From positions 36,216,483-36,280,482 of the forward strand of contig OY744522.1 of NCBI GenBank assembly GCA_963556195.1: 64,000 nt of DNA. The letters are read 5' to 3'. The position numbers and the translations under genes were made by a program. This DNA is from Sepiola atlantica. Lineage: Eukaryota > Mollusca > Cephalopoda > Sepiida > Sepiolidae. A model generated the notes under the pieces. It had not been told where the DNA came from and ran no database searches. It worked only from the letters and a program-made list of their open reading frames with translations. Position 1 is the first letter of the stretch; every line of letters starts with the position of its first letter. Below, piece after piece: positions 59,783-64,000 of the stretch.

Positions 59783-60922
59783 TCAGTTTGGAAAGAAAGT
59801 AATATCGTTTTTGTCCAACAAATTTATTTCATCTGAAACATTCACATTAGGGCATTTTAAATCTTTACAATAATTTCCCTCATTTTCTATGACTTCTGAT
59901 CAACGATCAACCAGCTTTTTGATGCCTTCTTCAAAAGATTTCTCTGATTTTTGAGAGAAAAACTAATTTCTGTCATTTTTGAGTTGGTCGTCATTTTCAT
60001 AAATTTTATTGTTTAAGTGATGCTGCAACGACCGGAAAAGATGGTAGTCGGATGGAACAATGGCAGGTGAATAAGGCGGATGAGGCAAAACTTCCCAATT
60101 TAAACTCATGACCTTTTCCTTGGGTAGTTTTTCTGCGTGAGGTTTCACGTTATTATGCTGAAGCACTAGATCCTTCCTATTGAGTAATGCTGGTCATTTT
60201 TTTGATAGAGCAATTCTTAGATCATCCAGCTGCGAAAAATATTTTACTGCTCTAATTGTTTGATTAGGCTCTAGTAACTCATAATGAATCAGTCCTCCCA
60301 TGTCCCACCATAAAAAGAGCATAACATTCTTTGGGTATAGTCCTTGTTTTGGAACAGGCTGTGGACTTTGGTTGCGGTCTAACCATTGTCTTTTACGTTG
60401 GGTATTCTTGTAAAGAAACCATTTTTCATCTTCAGTCACAATTCTTTGCAAAAATGGTTCTCGATGATTCCTGGAAAGCAAAGATATGCAAACAGTCAAT
60501 CTTCGATTTCGTTGAGCGTCGGTCAAATCGTTGGGAACCCAGAGTCCAAGTTTTGAAACTTTTCCTAACTTGTGAAGACATAAAATAATTGTGGTATGGG
60601 TTGTATTGAATTGTTGAGCTAATTCTCTGCTGGTTACCTTTGGATTGGCCTCCACAGCGTCTTTAATGGCGTCTTTATCAATTGATTTTGGCCTTCCCGA
60701 ACGTCGCCGATCTGACAGGTTAAAGTCTCCAGAAGAAAATTTTGCAAACCATTGACATTTTCGATCATTCAGAACATTTATCCCATAGACAGTTCCAATA
60801 TTCCTTGTAGCTTCTGCGGCTGAGTTTCCTTTTTTGAATTCATAGAGCATGCAATGTCTCAGATACTCCTCACTAATATCCATTTTTTGACAGTTGAGAT
60901 CGTTAAACTTAATATTTTCCAA
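59783..60922 (-). pseudogene. Mariner transposase (DD34D), inactivated
   Basis: The first part (60922-60194) is open: N-terminal helix-turn-helix region with LRHCMLYEFKKGNSAAEA, a GRPKS hinge, a second HTH (VTSRELAQQFNTTHTTI), linker WVPNDL and the first catalytic Asp in VTEDEKW. At a run of seven A near 60190 the frame shifts. The next frame gives LVLQHNNVKPH, where the second catalytic Asp of the usual H-D-N is Asn, then YSPAIVPSDYHLFRSLQHHL with the third Asp exactly 34 residues later. Near 59900 a TGA replaces the tryptophan of the E-R-W-like motif (LVDR*SEVIENEG). Three independent lesions therefore disable it. It fills the mariner from TIR to TIR. Many animal genomes carry such copies, sometimes misnamed SETMAR. 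Confidence 0.92.
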
Positions 60923-61055
60923 CTAATTACTATATCTGAAAGGCAAAGCAAGATATTAAGACACCAATTCACCAAAAAATCTAGAACTGTGTACAACTTA
61001 GGAGGCTGCAAAGTGATGAAGTAAAAAATACGACATTACTTTCTTTCCAACCTGA
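59783..61055 (-). mobile_element. Mariner element, 1.27 kb, with TIRs and TA duplication
   Basis: The left end TCAGTTTGGAAAGAAAGTAA and the right end (complement of TCAGGTTGGAAAGAAAGTAA) continue as TATCGTTTTT and TGTCGTATTT: inverted ends of about 30 bp with few mismatches. TA flanks at 59781-59782 and 61056-61057. The empty site in the second duplication arm (GATCTCTATATGAGATACAT, near 61552-61571) has a single TA, proving the borders. Contains a dead transposase gene on the - strand. Confidence 0.95.
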
Positions 61056-63527
61056 TACATAGATATTCAAATATTCCATTAAAGTTCTCCTTTACTTGTC
61101 AAACGTTGAGTTAGTAAAGAAGTTAAGAACATTAATTGTCCTCTCCTCATTTCATCAGTTAACTATGTTATAGTATATCTTTCTTGTGGTCTCTTGGTCT
61201 TACCCGATTCCAGGACAAGAATTCATCTAGTCTGGTGGAGTATCTAGCTAAGTGTTGTTACTTGAGGTAACATTACTAGTAGAAGGTACACTATTTCTCG
61301 TATAAGCCAGTGTATAGTCATACCGAAAAGATCTTATGTGTGCTGCGAATACTATGTTATTTTGAATATTTGGTCATGTTTACTTGTAGGAGGAAGTATC
61401 CTCATGTCAGGTTGTCCTGACAAACCCTTGTACAGAGAGACCGAAGACAGTTGGTGTTTAGTAGGTAATTAAAACTCCTGTTACTTTTGTTTCATTTTAC
61501 TTCAGTCGAAGTTCTCAGAAATCAAGGGGCCCCTTCCTGGGGCTAACACTTGATCTCTATATGAGATACATAGATATTGAATGTTCGATTAAAGTTCTCC
61601 TTTCTTTATCAAACATTGAATTAGTAAAGAAATAAAGAACATTAATTTTCCTCTCCCCATTTGACCAGTTATATTATATCTTTCTTGTGGTCTCTTGGTC
61701 TTACTGGATTCCAGGACAAGAATTCATCTAGTCTGGTGGAGTATTCAGCTAAGTTTTATTACTTGAGGTAACATTACTTGGAGAAGGTTCACCATTCCTA
61801 TATGAGCAAGGGTATAGCCGTGTCGAGGGGATCTTATTTGGGCTTCGAATACTATGTTATTTTGAATATTTGGTCAGGGTTTACTTGTAGGGTGAAGTAT
61901 CCTCATACAGGTTGTCCTGACAAACCCTTGTACAGAGAGACCGAAGACACTCGAAAATAGTGTCTAGTAGGTAATTCAAACTTACATATGTGGGTAGTTG
62001 TGTGTTTAGAAAATGGGGAAAGGATTGAAGTTTTGAAAGGGTTGATATGCCGTCAAACATATGAACCAAGCAAACGATTGAGTAGTTTACAGTGGCAGCT
62101 CTTAAATACAGAAAGTCAGGAGAACGCTGCCATTTCAGAATGCAAGTAAATAACATTTTATAGCATTTTGTGTTGGAGCTGATAGAGAGTTTTAAAAAAA
62201 GAAGGGAAAACGAAAACAAAATATGTTGGAAAGGGTAAGGATTGAACCGTGAAAATTTAGCCGATTAAAATGGTAAACATAGAAATCACGTATGTGACAC
62301 TTAGATAAGATCATTGGTCAGACCCTACATGAAGGGGAGGGGGACATCTGGCCCTCAGCTAGATAACAATAAACCAAAAGAAATATTTTGGGACACCAAG
62401 AATTTGGAAAATATGTCTGAAAAAAATGTTGCGAGCGTGGATTTTGCTGACCAGAGAAAAGGTAATTAAACGAAGTAGATGAAAAAATAATGCTTGAAAA
62501 ATGGACAATTAAACGATAAATGTTTAGTGATAAGAAAAAAAATGAACAAACATGCATAACAGAAATGGAATAAAGAAAAATTGGGCAGACCAGCATGAAT
62601 GAGGTAGAAGGGAAAAATAGAGAAATAAAGAAAGAAGGGACAGAGAAATGGATAAGGGTAGGAGGAAGAAGAAAGAGGAGGGGGAGGGGGTAGTAGAAAT
62701 AAAATTTAATATTCTTTTCTTAGAGGAAGACAAATTGAAGAAAGTCCCTCCTCCCAGGCATTAGGGGATGGTAACAGGTGACGGTGGGAGATTGATACCA
62801 GAGCAAGTGGAAGCAAACAATGGAGGACTCTTTGCCCCCTAAAAGAATTTATAGGGAACCAAGAATCGAGCCAAACTTGTTGCACAGTGCATATTGTTGC
62901 AAGAAAACCAGGATATCGACTTGGAAAAGAAAAAAAGGGACCAGCAAAAAATAAAAAGTAAAAGAGAAGAAAACGGAAACGAAGCAGCGCCTCCAGACAA
63001 AAACCGCGGGAAACAAAACTCACTAAGGACCGAACAAAGTTTCGGTTTTACGAATCAAACGAACTGTGTTCCTTTGGCACTAAATGGTTTAGAATCAGCA
63101 ACATAAAAGACAAGAACGACCACCTCAACGAGAACAGGTAGGACAGTTTTTGTTTTCTCTATTTCTTTTGTTCTTGCATTGTTCTTTGACACTTGCTGGT
63201 AGATCCATTTTGAATTGCTTTTTCTCCTTCCTTTTATCCAATGTTGCATGAAGTTGGATCGTTAGCATTTATAAAACTGGGCTTGTTTGCTATTAAAAAA
63301 ATAAATGGTGGATAGAATTAGCGGAAGAAGGGCTCAGGGTCAGCAGAGGGCTCAGAAGAGAAGTAGACTGACTAGAGTGAGAAAATTCTCAGGGTTGAAA
63401 AACAGAATAGAAGTCTACAAAGGATGCATCGAGTATTGAGAGGAAGAAAGGGACCCCAATCAAGAGGCATGGTTCTGTAGTACAGTTGTCGGGGTTCAAC
63501 ACATCACGACGTGTGTTTACTTTTGGA

Positions 63528-63625
63528 AAAGACGCCATCTTGAAAAAAAACGTAGCAGCAGCAGGAGTCGCTATTCTTTTTGCAATGACTTTTGAGAAAA
63601 TCAGCAGCAGCCGTAGTCGCCATTT
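63528..63625 (-). promoter_or_regulatory. Two YY1-like motifs in a short local duplication
   Basis: GACGCCATCTTGAAA (complement contains AAGATGGCGTC) and GTCGCCATTTTCTG (complement AAAATGGCGAC) resemble the YY1 core. GCAGCAG...GTCGC.ATT...TGCAATG occurs twice (about 63555-63585 and 63604-63637), so a short tandem duplication is present. Such motifs are common near animal promoters, but no gene start can be assigned. Confidence 0.25.
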
Positions 63626-63649
63626 TCTGTGCAATGTTTTATCGAGACA

Positions 63650-63722
63650 CGCCAGGTAGCTATAGACTGGTGTGCTGGACTAGTAACCATAAAGGCCATG
63701 GGGAGCCTCCTTCAAATCGACG
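63650..63722 (+). pseudogene. tRNA-Thr(AGT)-like remnant
   Basis: GTGTGCTGGACTAGTAACCAT resembles D-stem end, anticodon stem and an AGT anticodon loop, followed by AAGGCCATGGGGAGC and TTCAAATCGACGG as a damaged T-arm. An insertion before the T-loop breaks it. It may be a SINE head, since AG-rich repeats follow. Confidence 0.4.
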
Positions 63723-64000
63723 GGGCCCAGTTTGGACACAAGACCAAGTGGTTTAGAAAGAGAAACAGTAAGTTTTTATTGCCCGCTCCTATGTCCAGAT
63801 TGGCTCAGAGGGAAAGAGGAGAGAGACAGAGAGAGAGAGGGAGAGGGAGAGCAAGGTACCCCTGGTAGCTAGACCTACCACCGAACCTAGACGGCAGGAA
63901 AACTCCAACCACTTGTCATATCACTCACTCTTTGTTCCTACTATCGATATCAAGAGATATTGATTTATTTAATTTTGTTTATAGTAAATATTTAAAAATG

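Larger units (their letters stand above)
59693..61985. repeat. Tandem duplication, about 0.5 kb per arm, one arm with mariner
   Basis: Arm 1 is 59693-61482 without its 1.27 kb mariner and TA copy. Arm 2 is about 61483-61985. Both run from GTTTCATTTTACTTCA through AGGCCCCTTCCTGGGGCTAA (with A/G change), CTTGATCTCTATATGAGATA, AAAGTTCTCCTTT, TTTCTTGTGGTCTCTTGGTC, GACAAACCCTTGTACAGAG to TAGTAGGTAATT. Divergence is visible but modest. No coding sequence. Confidence 0.85.
61986..64000. other. Intergenic DNA, no gene recognised
   Basis: Contains a third AAAGGGTTGATATGCCGT word (about 62038), a purine-rich stretch (about 62600-62700), the YY1-like pair near 63530-63630, a tRNA-like remnant and an AG microsatellite (about 63810-63852). 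Several short open frames have no recognisable domain. Confidence 0.45.

Noticed and set aside
59391..59873. 160-codon + strand frame
   Set aside because: It runs through duplicated non-coding repeat into the mariner end, with no family resemblance.

Overview
The window is animal (metazoan) nuclear DNA: AT-rich, intron-dominated and packed with transposons and satellites. The only host gene I can support is the 3' half of an RSPRY1 orthologue (RING finger and SPRY domain protein) on the + strand. Four exons (12636-12738, 42485-42640, 42932-43036, 45769-45883) join in phase to give the last 158 residues: the end of the SPRY domain, a linker, a complete RING finger and the stop codon. The gene identity and the mix of mariner, hAT, non-LTR and tRNA-derived elements fit an invertebrate. 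The style of repeats suggests a mollusc, perhaps a cephalopod, but that is inference.

Layout. 1-12635 is probably upstream RSPRY1 intron. It holds a hAT element with intact ends (6564-9967), a second element with 126-bp inverted ends nested in it (7857-9417), two hairpins nested inside that, and a 5'-truncated non-LTR retrotransposon (10575-11628). The next intron is 29.7 kb and is dominated by a satellite (about 13.2-38.8 kb). Its left part is five degenerate tRNA-like modules joined by hairpin sequences. Its main part is eight tandem 2.5-3.0 kb units, partly in a dimeric A/B order with a 5.85 kb period. Each unit has an A/T/C-tract minisatellite, CRE-bearing subrepeats, and on the - strand a sequence starting with the 5' domain of U2 snRNA.

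38.8-45.9 kb carries the last three RSPRY1 exons. A 2.4 kb pyrimidine satellite fills the final intron, which splits the RING finger. Downstream (46-54 kb) are a CpG-bearing 26-bp minisatellite, a TA-flanked MITE, a MITE with 55-bp perfect ends, a 2 kb AT-rich minisatellite inside an inverted-repeat element, and another inverted-repeat element.

56-64 kb holds a dispersed copy of the U2-headed sequence (56876-57217) flanked by a perfect 15-bp target-site duplication. This shows that the sequence moves as a retroposon. Two non-LTR fragments and a dead mariner (59783-61055) follow. The mariner sits in one arm of a tandem duplication whose other arm keeps the empty site. The best candidate for something new is the U2-headed retroposon family and its capture into an intronic higher-order satellite. 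Every very long open frame in the window lies in satellite DNA and is judged non-coding.
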